Positions 16,535 through 25,556 are shown, counted from the first letter of the stretch. The stretch is DNA of 60,676 nucleotides from JBCDGZ01 sp038750655 (GCA_038750655.1 JBCDGZ010000027.1:1-60676); one strand, 5' to 3'. Notes: a model not told the origin generated them from the sequence alone. A program made the numbers and translations.

Positions 16535-18250
16535 ATGAAAACACCAATCCATTTACTGACCTTCCTGGCGCTGCTAGCTCTGCTGCTGGGATCTTCCTGT
16601 GCCAATGTCGTTGCTCCTTCTGGGGGGCCTAAAGATGAAAGACCGCCTCAACTCGTCAAACAGCGCTCTACCCCGAACTTACAGACCAATTTTGAGAAGC
16701 AATCCATCATCCTAACCTTCGATGAATGGCTCAAGCTCAATAATCCGATCAAGCAGGTGATTATCTCTCCTCCGCTGATCTACAAGCACCAGGTGAGTTT
16801 GAAAAAGAAGAGCGTCCGTTTTGAATTTAACGATCGGGAGCAGTTGAAAGATAATGCGACTTACACCATTAATTTTGGGGAGGCGGTACAGGACTTGAAC
16901 GAGGGCAACGCCGCTGAGGACCTGCGCTTTGTTTTTTCCACAGGCCCCTATATCGATTCCTTGCAGGTGAGTGGAAAAATGGTGGATGCCCTGACAGGAG
17001 AGCCGGCGAAAGAAGTGTTGCTGATGTTGTACGACAATCTAGAAGACTCCGTACTGAGAACGGAAAAGCCCTTTTATTTTGCCAAAACGGATGAATCCGG
17101 ACGCTTTAAAATTCAGAATGTTCGCTCGGATACCTTTAAGGTCTGTGCCCTGAAAGATATTAACCTCAACTATATCTATGACCAGGCCAGCGAGCAAATT
17201 GGGTTTCTGGACAGTTTTATTGTTGTCAGCGATTCTGTGCAACCCACTTTGGAACTACAAGTATTCACAGAGGTGGGCCCTATGCGGCTCAAAAGCAGTA
17301 CGGCTGATGATTATGGTTTGGTCAAATTACTCTTTAACCAGCCACCGCAGGAGGTAAGCTTGCAAACGGTGACAGAAATGCCGATGCGGGAGTGGGTACA
17401 GTATGATGGGGATACCCTCAAGTTTTGGTACTCCGGTTCAGATACTAGTAAATGGCAGATTTTGCTTCAACAGGATACTCTGTTCTACGATACAGTAGAA
17501 GTACGGGCGATGAGTCGCAAAGCATTTGTGCAGCGCGATAGTTTTTTCCTGACCAGAGCACTGAGTGAAGAGACCCGAGACTTCAACCCCGTAAAGCCCA
17601 TACGTCTCCGCTTTAACCATCCCATTTATACGATCGATACCAGCCTGATTCGGTTCTATGAAGATAGTTTGCGCGTTCCGATTCCAGTAAAGGCAAGTAT
17701 TGATAGCACTGAGCGGCAGGTTTTGCAGTTTGAATACGCATGGCGAGGGGGAACGGTTTATGCAATGGAATTGCTACCGGGAGCGGTCAGCGACTGGTAC
17801 GGGCTGCGGGCAGATACTTTGCTACAGAACTACAAGGCCCTTACCAAAGATGCTTTTGGTAATATCAAAATGGTTATTAGTGAGCTGGACAGTAATTACA
17901 ATTATGTGTTGCAATTGCTGTTTGAAGAGAATAACTTAGTGGAGGAGGTATACTTCGGCGGAGATACGCTGTACGAAAATACCTTTAAAACTCTACCTCC
18001 GGGTAATTTTTCGGTCAAAATCATTGAAGACCGCAATGGCAATCGCAAGTGGGACACCGGCAATTATGACCTGAAAGAACAGCCGGAGATCATCCTGCAA
18101 AAAAAGCTGGAGCAATTGCGAGCCAACTGGGATGTGGACGTATCCATATCTATTGAAACTTTGAAACAACAACAATCGAGAAAAAAGGAAAATGAAGCTA
18201 CGCGCAGAGAATCTGGTGAAAATCTACGGCCGCAGACGGGTCGTGGATAA
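16535..18250 (+). CDS. Ig-like (SbsA-type) domain lipoprotein
   Basis: 571 residues from ATG 16535. The N-terminus is a lipoprotein signal (hydrophobic stretch, then LLGSSC). An SbsA-type Ig-like domain follows (about 45-135: PPQLV, IILTFDEWL, YTINFG, FVFSTG), then further beta-rich repeats. It is presumably an outer-membrane or periplasmic lipoprotein of unknown function. The frame extends upstream to 16409, but a -7 element TACTTTTG at 16503-16510 and the signal sequence support 16535. Its last 59 bp overlap lptB in another frame, which is unusually long and may reflect loss of an earlier stop codon. Confidence 0.78.
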   Translation: MKTPIHLLTFLALLALLLGSSCANVVAPSGGPKDERPPQLVKQRSTPNLQTNFEKQSIILTFDEWLKLNNPIKQVIISPPLIYKHQVSLKKKSVRFEFNDREQLKDNATYTINFGEAVQDLNEGNAAEDLRFVFSTGPYIDSLQVSGKMVDALTGEPAKEVLLMLYDNLEDSVLRTEKPFYFAKTDESGRFKIQNVRSDTFKVCALKDINLNYIYDQASEQIGFLDSFIVVSDSVQPTLELQVFTEVGPMRLKSSTADDYGLVKLLFNQPPQEVSLQTVTEMPMREWVQYDGDTLKFWYSGSDTSKWQILLQQDTLFYDTVEVRAMSRKAFVQRDSFFLTRALSEETRDFNPVKPIRLRFNHPIYTIDTSLIRFYEDSLRVPIPVKASIDSTERQVLQFEYAWRGGTVYAMELLPGAVSDWYGLRADTLLQNYKALTKDAFGNIKMVISELDSNYNYVLQLLFEENNLVEEVYFGGDTLYENTFKTLPPGNFSVKIIEDRNGNRKWDTGNYDLKEQPEIILQKKLEQLRANWDVDVSISIETLKQQQSRKKENEATRRESGENLRPQTGRG

Positions 18251-18941
18251 TGTCGCCATAGAAGTCAATCAAGGCGAGATCGTCGGATTGCTTGGCCCTA
18301 ATGGTGCTGGCAAGACGACTACTTTTTATATGGTGGTGGGCTTTGTTCGGCCCAATAAGGGACAAGTCTTTTTGGACGAAGTCGACATTACGAGTTTGCC
18401 GATGTACAAGCGGGCGCAGCGAGGGGTAGGCTATCTGCCGCAGGAGCCCTCGATTTTTCGTAAGCTGAGTGTGGAGGATAACATCAAGGCGGTATTGGAG
18501 ATGACGAAGTTGAGCAAGACCGAGCAGCGCAGGCGCCTGGAAAGCCTGATTGATGAGTTTAGCCTGCACAAGGTTCGCAAGAGCAAGGGGGATACCTTGT
18601 CGGGGGGCGAGCGGCGGCGGACGGAGATTGCGCGGGCGCTGGCGACCAGCCCCAATTTCATCTTGCTGGATGAGCCCTTTGCGGGGATCGACCCCATCGC
18701 GGTTGAAGATATTCAATACATTGTCGCTAAATTGAAGACTAAAAATATCGGTATCCTCATCACCGACCACAATGTGCAGGAAACCCTCTCGATTACTGAT
18801 AGTGCTTATCTAATGTTTGAAGGTAAAATCCTCAAGGCAGGTACGGCCGAAGAGCTGGCCGCAGATGAGATGGTTAGAAAAGTCTATTTGGGTAAAAACT
18901 TTGAATTGCGCCGCAAGGTAATCGATGGCCTCGACCGCTAA
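18192..18941 (+). CDS. lptB: LPS export ABC transporter ATP-binding protein
   Basis: 249 residues. Walker A GPNGAGKTT (35-43), the Q-loop region VGYLPQEPSIFRKL, signature LSGGERRRTEIARAL, Walker B FILLDEPFAGIDP and the switch His in ITDHNVQETL are intact. Sequence style is LptB: it powers extraction of lipopolysaccharide by LptFG. The start ATG at 18192 follows AAAAAAGGAAA and lies inside the 3' end of the upstream lipoprotein gene. It ends 4 bp into the convergent MerR gene. Confidence 0.95.
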   Translation: MKLRAENLVKIYGRRRVVDNVAIEVNQGEIVGLLGPNGAGKTTTFYMVVGFVRPNKGQVFLDEVDITSLPMYKRAQRGVGYLPQEPSIFRKLSVEDNIKAVLEMTKLSKTEQRRRLESLIDEFSLHKVRKSKGDTLSGGERRRTEIARALATSPNFILLDEPFAGIDPIAVEDIQYIVAKLKTKNIGILITDHNVQETLSITDSAYLMFEGKILKAGTAEELAADEMVRKVYLGKNFELRRKVIDGLDR

Positions 18942-19828
18942 CTGGCCGCGCTGGCCTTCACCAGCAGCTCTTCCAATTGCTCCAAAGAATCAATATGGCT
19001 GACCCCCTCCGGCAATTCAAAGCCGGCCTCTTTCACTAAGCGACCAGCAATCAATATATGTTCTCCACGAAATTGATTCCTCAACTTTTGAATGTACTCC
19101 AATAGCTCTTCTTCTGGGCCGGGGGTAAAGACAAAGAGGAATAAATAATCGGCATTCATACTCTCACTCGTCTGAAGAACATTTTCTAGTGGTACATTGC
19201 TCCCCAGATAAAAGGTTGGAAAGCCTCGGTAGCGCAAGATGTAATGGCACAATAGCAGACCAATCTCATGGTACTCTCCCTCCGGTAAAAAGAGGACGAA
19301 GCGTTGCTCATTGGCCATCTTAATGGGCAGTCGGTCTATGGCCGAACATAGCTTTTGACGAATAATGTTAGAAGCAAAGTGCTCCTGCGCCGGAATCAGC
19401 TTTTCCACCCGCCACATCAGTCCGACCTTACTTAAAAAAGGATAAACAACTTCCATCATCGCAATCTGCACGCCCAGTTTACTAAAGGCTTCCTTAAGTT
19501 GACGAACGAAGGCCCCTTCGTTGTAGGTCAACGTATGGCGGATCAGCTCGTGTACCAAGGCCTCGTGATTACTGCGGTAAGAAGCTAGAACAGCTTCTTC
19601 AATAGCCTGGTGCAGCTGTTCTTCCGATAGCTTACTGATCTTCGATATTTTCCAGTTGTTCTGAAGCAGCGTCTTGACATTCAGAAGGCGAACCAGCTGT
19701 TCATCACTGTATAGGCGGATGTTAGTATCTGTACGTTGCGGGATAAGCAGTTGGTATCTTCGCTCCCAGATGCGAAGCGTGTGCGCTTTTATCCCCGAAA
19801 TATTCTCTAAATCTTTAATGCTGTACAT
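18938..19828 (-). CDS. MerR-family regulator with CarH-like B12-binding domain
   Basis: 296 residues. A MerR winged helix (1-70, ISGIKAHTLRIWERRY) is followed by a helical bundle and a cobalamin-binding domain. Hallmarks of the CarH/LitR group are visible: Trp139 and Glu149-His150 form the W-x9-EH motif above the adenosyl group, and EYHEIG (185-190) gives the lower axial ligand His187. The residue after the Trp is Arg140, where Thermus CarH has the His used as ligand in the light state. It is a likely B12-dependent repressor, possibly photoresponsive in an altered way. Inverted repeats in its upstream region are candidate operators. Confidence 0.85.
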   Translation of the reverse strand: MYSIKDLENISGIKAHTLRIWERRYQLLIPQRTDTNIRLYSDEQLVRLLNVKTLLQNNWKISKISKLSEEQLHQAIEEAVLASYRSNHEALVHELIRHTLTYNEGAFVRQLKEAFSKLGVQIAMMEVVYPFLSKVGLMWRVEKLIPAQEHFASNIIRQKLCSAIDRLPIKMANEQRFVLFLPEGEYHEIGLLLCHYILRYRGFPTFYLGSNVPLENVLQTSESMNADYLFLFVFTPGPEEELLEYIQKLRNQFRGEHILIAGRLVKEAGFELPEGVSHIDSLEQLEELLVKASAAS

Positions 19829-19906
19829 AAATCGTTCGAGTAAGAAGAGGCAAAAGATACAGCTTTGAACGCCACTTTTTCAAGAAAAAGTCCAAGTATT
19901 TGTGCT

Positions 19907-19941
19907 TTTTGTCTAACATTTTCTGAAATGATTAGACAAAA
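19907..19941. promoter_or_regulatory. Inverted repeat upstream of the MerR/CarH-like gene
   Basis: TTTTGTCTAA (19907-19916) and TTAGACAAAA (19932-19941) are perfect 10-bp arms, with an inner CATTT/AAATG extending the symmetry to about 15 bp with one bulged base. It could be an operator for the adjacent regulator or a terminator of the lysE-like gene; there is no clear T run. Confidence 0.45.
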
Positions 19942-20013
19942 TCGCGACTATTTGCACGCAAACTTTGGTTAAGACTTGTTAATTTTCTCTACTTTGTTTA
20001 TCTTTATGATGTA

Positions 20014-20036
20014 AAAGTTGAACAAACGTCAACTTT
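20014..20036. repeat. Second inverted repeat between lysE-like and merR genes
   Basis: AAAGTTGA (20014-20021) and TCAACTTT (20029-20036) are perfect 8-bp arms with a 7-nt spacer. The rest of 19829-20123 is AT-rich and holds no convincing gene. Confidence 0.4.
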
Positions 20037-20123
20037 CTCAATTAGAAAATTCTGACAATTATCCTACTAGGGCAGGCAGTCGTTACTTTCTCGGAGGTAG
20101 CGATTGCCATTTTTTAGCCCTTA

Positions 20124-20747
20124 CTATAGCAACACGCTCACCATTAATACAATTCCAAAGATCAATAAAGCGGCCCCTGATATTTGACGCATCCGTAGGA
20201 TGTAGAGCGGTTTTAGTTTCCTCCGAATGACCTTAGCCAGAACGACCTTGAGGGTGTCAAAGAAGATGACGGTCCCCATGATCCCACCGAAGAACAATAT
20301 CGTTTGTGCTCCACTAAAGCCATCCTTTAACACAACGGTACTCATCATACTGATCCAAAACAAAACGGTAAATGGATTGAAGGTATTGATGGCGAAGCCT
20401 TTTAAGGCTAAGGCCAAGTAAGAAGCGCCCTTTATCCGGGTGGGCCTTTCAGTGATCACCGGAGGGCGAGTCAACATCGTTGCGATACCAATAACAATAA
20501 GGATGATGCCGCCAATCCCACCGAGATAAAAATCAAAGTATTCCATTTCGCTGATTTCGACGACATGTGAAATTCCCCAATAGACACTAAAAATGAAAAG
20601 GAAATCACTAAGCCAAATGCCTGTTCCGAGGGCAAAGCCGGCGCGAATGCCCTTTTCAATTCCTGTCTGTACCAGTGCAAAGAGCAATGGTCCAACTAGG
20701 ATGCTTAGGGCCAGGCCCATCAATATGCCATTAAACAGTATCCCCAA
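20124..20747 (-). CDS. LysE-family translocator (amino acid/metabolite exporter)
   Basis: 207 residues with about six hydrophobic segments. The N-terminus (GILMGLALSILVGPLLFALVQTGIEKG) matches the LysE/RhtB pattern with its small-residue and proline motif, and the C-terminal region holds an internal repeat of the same type. It exports amino acids or related solutes in the family. The start is a TTG at 20747, 4 bp past the YjbQ stop; ATG at 20720 would remove part of the first helix. Cotranscribed with yjbQ. Confidence 0.85.
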   Translation of the reverse strand: MGILFNGILMGLALSILVGPLLFALVQTGIEKGIRAGFALGTGIWLSDFLFIFSVYWGISHVVEISEMEYFDFYLGGIGGIILIVIGIATMLTRPPVITERPTRIKGASYLALALKGFAINTFNPFTVLFWISMMSTVVLKDGFSGAQTILFFGGIMGTVIFFDTLKVVLAKVIRRKLKPLYILRMRQISGAALLIFGIVLMVSVLL

Positions 20748-20751
20748 GTGA

Positions 20752-21162
20752 TTAGTGATATACGGTGGCTACCAAATTTCGGCTACCTCCATGATTTCTG
20801 AATTCGCACAAATAAATGCCTTGCCAAGTTCCTAGATTCAGCCGTCCCCGGCTGATTGGAATGCTGATTGAGCTGCCCGTCATGGTCGCTTTGATGTGAG
20901 CGGGCATATCATCTGGCCCCTCAATGGTGTGGACCAAGAAGGGCATATTTTCAGGAACGAGCTTATTGAAGATTTGTTCGAAGTCTACCCGTACGTCAGG
21001 GTCCGCATTCTCATTAATTGTCAAGCCTGCTGAGGTGTGCTTGATAAAAAGGTGGAAGAGTCCAACTTCCGGCAGCTTGGGCAACTGCTCTAGTACTTCT
21101 TGGGTAATCAGGTGAAAGCCCCGTGCGTAAGGGTGAAGTCGAATTTCAGTTTGTGTGATCAT
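20752..21162 (-). CDS. YjbQ/UPF0047 family protein
   Basis: 136 residues from ATG 21162, the usual family length; the frame runs 18 codons further upstream without support. The family signature is complete: HTSAGLTINENADPDVRVD, and near the end QGIYLCEFRNHGGSRNLVATV. Family members show weak thiamine-phosphate-synthase activity and are widely conserved; the true role is unsettled. It is followed directly by the LysE-type gene. Confidence 0.9.
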   Translation of the reverse strand: MITQTEIRLHPYARGFHLITQEVLEQLPKLPEVGLFHLFIKHTSAGLTINENADPDVRVDFEQIFNKLVPENMPFLVHTIEGPDDMPAHIKATMTGSSISIPISRGRLNLGTWQGIYLCEFRNHGGSRNLVATVYH

Positions 21163-21318
21163 AAGTAAAGTAGTCTGCGTTAAAATTACCGCATTTTTTG
21201 CACAACAACACACCAAAATGTTACTCCGTCTGCATCATTACCAATGTATTCTGCTATAGCAAGTCTAGAAGTGCTCAATTCGCACTTCTTATTCCATCAT
21301 CTAAAAATTATCTGAATT

Positions 21319-23010
21319 ATGATAACCCGATTGTTATCTGTAATGGCGCTATTGCTTATCGCTGCCGCCTGTAATCATAAGACTGGTGCTGATGCCTCTA
21401 AATCCTCAGCGAACTCACAGCAAACACTCCCAGAGATTTATCATATCCCCCCTGTCGAAACTGAAGCCCCAGTAATAGCAGAGGCCCCTCTCCCCCCTCC
21501 CCCTCCCCCCGCTATTGAAGAGGTCCCCGAAGAAGAAATGGAAGTAGAAGACTTGCCCATGCCCTCCCCCAGCAATAGAGAAAATTACGCTCCGATCTAT
21601 GAAAACGACTACAACGAAGCCCTCTCCCAGCCCTTCTCTACTTTCTCCATCGATGTAGATCGGGCCGCCTACAGCAACACGCGGCGCTTCCTGAATCAAG
21701 GCCAGCTGCCCCCCGTAGATGCTGTGCGGTTAGAAGAGTTCATCAATTATTTTGATTATGATTATCCTCAGCCCAAGGGAGAGGTGCCTTTTTCTGTCAA
21801 TACCGAAGTAGCGCCCTGCCCCTGGAATGCCCAACATCAACTGGTCCATATCGGCTTGCAGGGTCGTCACATGCCCAAAGAGAATTTACCCCCCAACAAT
21901 CTGGTCTTTCTCATCGATGTATCTGGTTCTATGAGCGACTACGATAAGCTACCGCTTCTCAAGGGCGCCTTTCAAATGCTGGTCGAACAACTGCGCCCTA
22001 GCGATCGGGTGGCGATCGTCGTCTACGCTGGAGCCTCCGGGCTGGTCCTACCCTCTACGCCTGGCCTTGACAAGGCTCGCATCCTACGCACCCTCAATCA
22101 GCTGGATGCCGGAGGCAGCACTGCCGGAGGCCAAGGCATCCAACTGGCCTACCAAACCGCCCGTCGGTACTTCATCGAAGGCGGCAACAACCGCATCATC
22201 CTAGCTACCGACGGCGACTTCAACGTCGGCGTGCACAGCACCGAAGCCTTGGTCAGGTTGATCGAAAAGGAACGGCAAGACGGCATCTACCTCTCTGTCC
22301 TTGGCTTTGGAACAGGCAACTACAAAGATGCACAAATGGAGCAACTGGCCGATCACGGCAATGGCAACTATGCCTATATCGATCAGCTGAGCGAAGCGAA
22401 GAAAGTCTTAGTGAATGAGTTCAGCAGCACGCTCTTCACCATCGCCAAAGATGTCAAAATACAGGTCGAATTTAATCCAAAGGAGGTCAAAGCTTATCGC
22501 CTCCTGGGCTATGAAAACCGTTTACTTGAAGAGGAGGATTTTAATGATGACCTAAAAGACGCCGGCGAAATCGGTGCTGGACACAGTGTAACGGCGCTCT
22601 ACGAAGTGGTTCCGGCTGAGAGCAGTGAGGTACTGACGACCAGCAATGGCGTCGATGTATTGAAATACCAGGAGCGCCGCCTCCGCGACAGCCCAGAGTT
22701 GATGACGGTCAAACTGCGCTACAAGCCGCCGCACTTGGATAAAAGCAGCAAGATTGAGGTACCGGTGCTGGCCAAGCGCGGCGGTGGGGAGGATGCTGTT
22801 GGTACCACCGCCAATTTTCGATTCTCTGCCGCAGTAGCAGGCTTTGGTTTGCTGCTTCGTAACTCCAAGTACAAGGGAGCGGCCAACTATCGGCTTATCC
22901 GCCAACTTGCCAAAGGCGCAGTCGGGAATGATCCGCACGATTACCGTAAAGAATTCTTGCAACTTGTCAAGCTAGCGGAGCAGTATGATCAGCGGCTTTC
23001 CGCTAACTAG
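21319..23010 (+). CDS. YfbK-like vWA-domain lipoprotein
   Basis: 563 residues. Lipoprotein signal ending LLLIAAAC, a Pro/Glu-rich linker, the N-terminal vWA-associated domain (about 90-195, FSTFSIDVDRAAYSNTRRFL), a vWA domain with the MIDAS DVSGSMS (Asp200, Ser202, Ser204), and the C-terminal DUF3520-type region (about 370-560). It should bind a divalent metal and a protein partner at the periplasmic face of a membrane. A close paralog lies 328 bp downstream. A hairpin (AGAAGTGC 21267-21274 / GCACTTCT 21282-21289) lies in its 5' region. Confidence 0.88.
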   Translation: MITRLLSVMALLLIAAACNHKTGADASKSSANSQQTLPEIYHIPPVETEAPVIAEAPLPPPPPPAIEEVPEEEMEVEDLPMPSPSNRENYAPIYENDYNEALSQPFSTFSIDVDRAAYSNTRRFLNQGQLPPVDAVRLEEFINYFDYDYPQPKGEVPFSVNTEVAPCPWNAQHQLVHIGLQGRHMPKENLPPNNLVFLIDVSGSMSDYDKLPLLKGAFQMLVEQLRPSDRVAIVVYAGASGLVLPSTPGLDKARILRTLNQLDAGGSTAGGQGIQLAYQTARRYFIEGGNNRIILATDGDFNVGVHSTEALVRLIEKERQDGIYLSVLGFGTGNYKDAQMEQLADHGNGNYAYIDQLSEAKKVLVNEFSSTLFTIAKDVKIQVEFNPKEVKAYRLLGYENRLLEEEDFNDDLKDAGEIGAGHSVTALYEVVPAESSEVLTTSNGVDVLKYQERRLRDSPELMTVKLRYKPPHLDKSSKIEVPVLAKRGGGEDAVGTTANFRFSAAVAGFGLLLRNSKYKGAANYRLIRQLAKGAVGNDPHDYRKEFLQLVKLAEQYDQRLSAN

Positions 23011-23337
23011 CTGTGAAATGAGCTTATTTTGGGATTTGGAAACCTGACCTATAGGCGTCTTTGGCGCTTTGGTAGACGATAGACGGTAGACGGCTTTTCG
23101 GTGATTTCTGCATTATTTCCTGCACTTGACCGTCTACCGTCTACCTGGTCGGCCCTAGGTCGCCCACCCTGGTGCTTCGCAGCTTCAGCCACCTGACTTA
23201 TTCCCCCAACCCGGCCTTGCCCGCCTCTCAAAAAGCTCTAACTTTAAAGAAATTATCCTCTTGCCTCAGATACGACCGACCACAAATTAGCATTTCCGTC
23301 GGTCCATATTTACATCACTACTTAAACAAGTAAGATT
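23011..23337. other. Gene-free spacer between vWA paralogs
   Basis: 327 bp without a credible coding frame. It holds the TAGACGG-heptad inverted repeat described separately and, at its right end, AT-rich sequence leading to the start of the second vWA gene. No clear TAnnTTTG promoter was found. Confidence 0.6.
23071..23145. repeat. TAGACGG-heptad inverted repeat element
   Basis: The left arm (23071-23093) is built of GTAGACG/TAGACGG heptads and the right arm is CCGTCTACCGTCTACC (23130-23145). Sixteen positions pair with one mismatch (23078-23093 against 23130-23145) around a 36-nt loop. Tandem heptads inside an inverted repeat resemble dispersed intergenic elements rather than a simple terminator (no T run). 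Confidence 0.7.
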
Positions 23338-25536
23338 ATGCTTAGGTATCTATTAGGCAGTGCCCTGCTGCTCCTCTCCGTGAGTATGGGCGCTCAAACT
23401 ACCATTTATGGAAAGGTTACGGATGAACAAGGAGAGGTCTCTATTGGGGCAAATGTCGCTTTTTACGTCAAAGGCGTAATCGTCACCGGTATATCTACGG
23501 ATTTTGATGGGAATTATAAGTTGGCTATTGACCCTGGCACTTATGATGTCGAATTTTCTTACATCGGCTATACCACCAAAAGGATTAAAGGCGTCATCAT
23601 TAAAGAGGGGCGAACCACTAAGCTCGACTTCCAATTTTTGGAGTCAGGCATCACACTCGAAGATGTCCATGTTGTTCAGTATAAGATTCCACTGATTGAG
23701 CATGATCGTTCAATGTCTACACAAACCATCACTAGTGAACAAGTTCGCAATCTGCCCACTAGGGATGTACGTTCCTTGGCCTCTTCGGCGGCGGGCATTT
23801 CGCAGTCTAGCGGGCAGGACGTTACTGTTCGTGGCTCAAGGGATAATGCAACGGACTATTATATTGATGGTATTAGAGTTCGAGGATCAGGGCAGTTGGT
23901 GCCCGCTTCGGAGAATGGCTTGATCGAACATTTTCCGGGAGGTGTCGAAGCTCAGTTTGAAAGTGAGGAGGAAGCGCAAAAGAATCGCTTGGCAAACAAG
24001 GAGGAACGCCAAAGACAAGAGGCCAGTAAAAAGGAAGACGAGGATAAGGCTAATGTACCATTTGCCAATCATGGACTAACCCCTCCTCCTGCTCCAATGC
24101 CCTCAGAACCCATCACGGAAAGTTACGCTCCCATTATTGAAAACAGTTACCTCGCAGCCCTCAATCAACCACAGTCAACCTTTTCTATTGATGTAGATAA
24201 GGCAGCTTACAGTAATATCCGGCGCTTCCTACACAACGGCCAGCTGCCCCCTAATGGAGCGATCCGATTGGAAGAAATGATTAATTATTTTGAATATGAT
24301 TACCCCGAGCCGGAGGCGGGTCGGCCCTTCTCTGTCACCAGCGAGGTGGCCCCCTGCCCCTGGGATTCTACTCATCAACTAGTGCACATCGGCCTACAGG
24401 CCAAGCGCCTGCAAAAAGACCAACTGCCCCCTAGCAATCTGGTCTTTCTGGTCGATGTTTCTGGCTCGATGAGTATGCCCAACAAATTGCCCTTGCTAAA
24501 GCAGGCGTTCAACCTTTTAATCGCAGCGCTTCGGCCCAGTGATCGGATCGCCATTGTGGTATACGCTGGAGCAGCGGGGCTGGTGTTGCCTTCGACGCCG
24601 GGCAGCGATCAAGCGACCATCCGGGCGGCCCTAGGCAAGCTGAGTGCCGGAGGCAGTACGGCTGGAGCAGCGGGGATACAGCAGGCCTATCAAGTAGCCC
24701 GCCAGCACTTTCTGCCCGAGGGCAACAACCGCGTGATCCTGGCCACTGACGGGGATTTTAATGTCGGTGTCAGCAGCCAGGAGGCCCTGGTTAAACTCAT
24801 TGAAAAGGAGCGCCAGGATGGGATTTTCCTTTCCGTACTCGGCTTTGGAACGGGCAATTATCAAGATCAAAAAATGGAGCAGTTGGCCGACAATGGCAAT
24901 GGCAACTATGCTTACATCGATCAACTGAGCGAAGCTCAGAAAGTACTGGTGAAAGAATTTGGTGGTACGCTATTTACGGTAGCTAAAGACGTCAAGATAC
25001 AAGTCGAATTCAACCCGGCTAAAGTCAAAGAATACCGCCTCATTGGCTACGAAAACCGCGCTTTGGAGAATAAGGATTTTAATGATGACCTAAAAGATGC
25101 CGGGGAGATCGGTGCGGGGCACAGTGTAACGGCCTTGTACGAAATCATCCCTACCGATTCGGAGGAGTCGCTGGCGCCTGCGGCCCCGGTTGATCCCTTA
25201 AAGTATCAATCGAGTGCGGTGACGGACAGCCCAGAGTGGCTCACCATCAAGCTGCGCTATAAGCCGCCGAAAGAAGCGCAAAGCATCAAAATCGAGGTGC
25301 CTGTGGTGGCACAGGAGAGGGCTATGGCCTCGGAGTCACTTCGCTTCGCAGCGGCGGTGGCCGGCTGGGGTTTGCTGCTCCGCAATTCCCAATACAAAGG
25401 ATCGGCTACTTTTGAAAGCATCGCTCAACTGGCGCAGTCGGCCCTCGGCAGCGACCGCTACGGTTACCGCAAGGAACTGCTCAACCTGATTGATATATCA
25501 AAACAATACACGACCTACCTGTCTGCAAATCGCTGA
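23338..25536 (+). CDS. vWA-domain protein fused to carboxypeptidase-regulatory and TonB-plug-like domains
   Basis: 732 residues. Signal peptide (1-19), carboxypeptidase-regulatory-like beta domain (about 21-105), a segment resembling a TonB-receptor plug (about 128-200: TSEQVRNLPTRDVRSLAS, VTVRGSRDNATDYYIDGI), a charged linker, the YfbK N-terminal domain (about 255-360), vWA with MIDAS DVSGSMS (Asp373) and the DUF3520-type end. No beta-barrel follows the plug. From about residue 255 it is a close paralog of the upstream vWA protein. It probably works at the outer membrane or periplasm, perhaps binding TonB-system partners. Not a lipoprotein, unlike its paralog. Confidence 0.85.
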   Translation: MLRYLLGSALLLLSVSMGAQTTIYGKVTDEQGEVSIGANVAFYVKGVIVTGISTDFDGNYKLAIDPGTYDVEFSYIGYTTKRIKGVIIKEGRTTKLDFQFLESGITLEDVHVVQYKIPLIEHDRSMSTQTITSEQVRNLPTRDVRSLASSAAGISQSSGQDVTVRGSRDNATDYYIDGIRVRGSGQLVPASENGLIEHFPGGVEAQFESEEEAQKNRLANKEERQRQEASKKEDEDKANVPFANHGLTPPPAPMPSEPITESYAPIIENSYLAALNQPQSTFSIDVDKAAYSNIRRFLHNGQLPPNGAIRLEEMINYFEYDYPEPEAGRPFSVTSEVAPCPWDSTHQLVHIGLQAKRLQKDQLPPSNLVFLVDVSGSMSMPNKLPLLKQAFNLLIAALRPSDRIAIVVYAGAAGLVLPSTPGSDQATIRAALGKLSAGGSTAGAAGIQQAYQVARQHFLPEGNNRVILATDGDFNVGVSSQEALVKLIEKERQDGIFLSVLGFGTGNYQDQKMEQLADNGNGNYAYIDQLSEAQKVLVKEFGGTLFTVAKDVKIQVEFNPAKVKEYRLIGYENRALENKDFNDDLKDAGEIGAGHSVTALYEIIPTDSEESLAPAAPVDPLKYQSSAVTDSPEWLTIKLRYKPPKEAQSIKIEVPVVAQERAMASESLRFAAAVAGWGLLLRNSQYKGSATFESIAQLAQSALGSDRYGYRKELLNLIDISKQYTTYLSANR

Positions 25537-25538
25537 TT

Positions 25539-25556
25539 TATTCAGCACGCTGAATA
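25539..25556 (+). terminator. Short palindrome after the second vWA gene
   Basis: TATTCAGC / GCTGAATA form 8-bp arms with a 2-nt centre, followed by CCTATTTTTC. Weak intrinsic terminator candidate. Confidence 0.4.

Noticed and set aside
20018..20230. 70-codon plus-strand frame in the merR/lysE spacer
   Set aside because: It runs antisense into the lysE-like gene and starts inside a palindrome; no coding signature.
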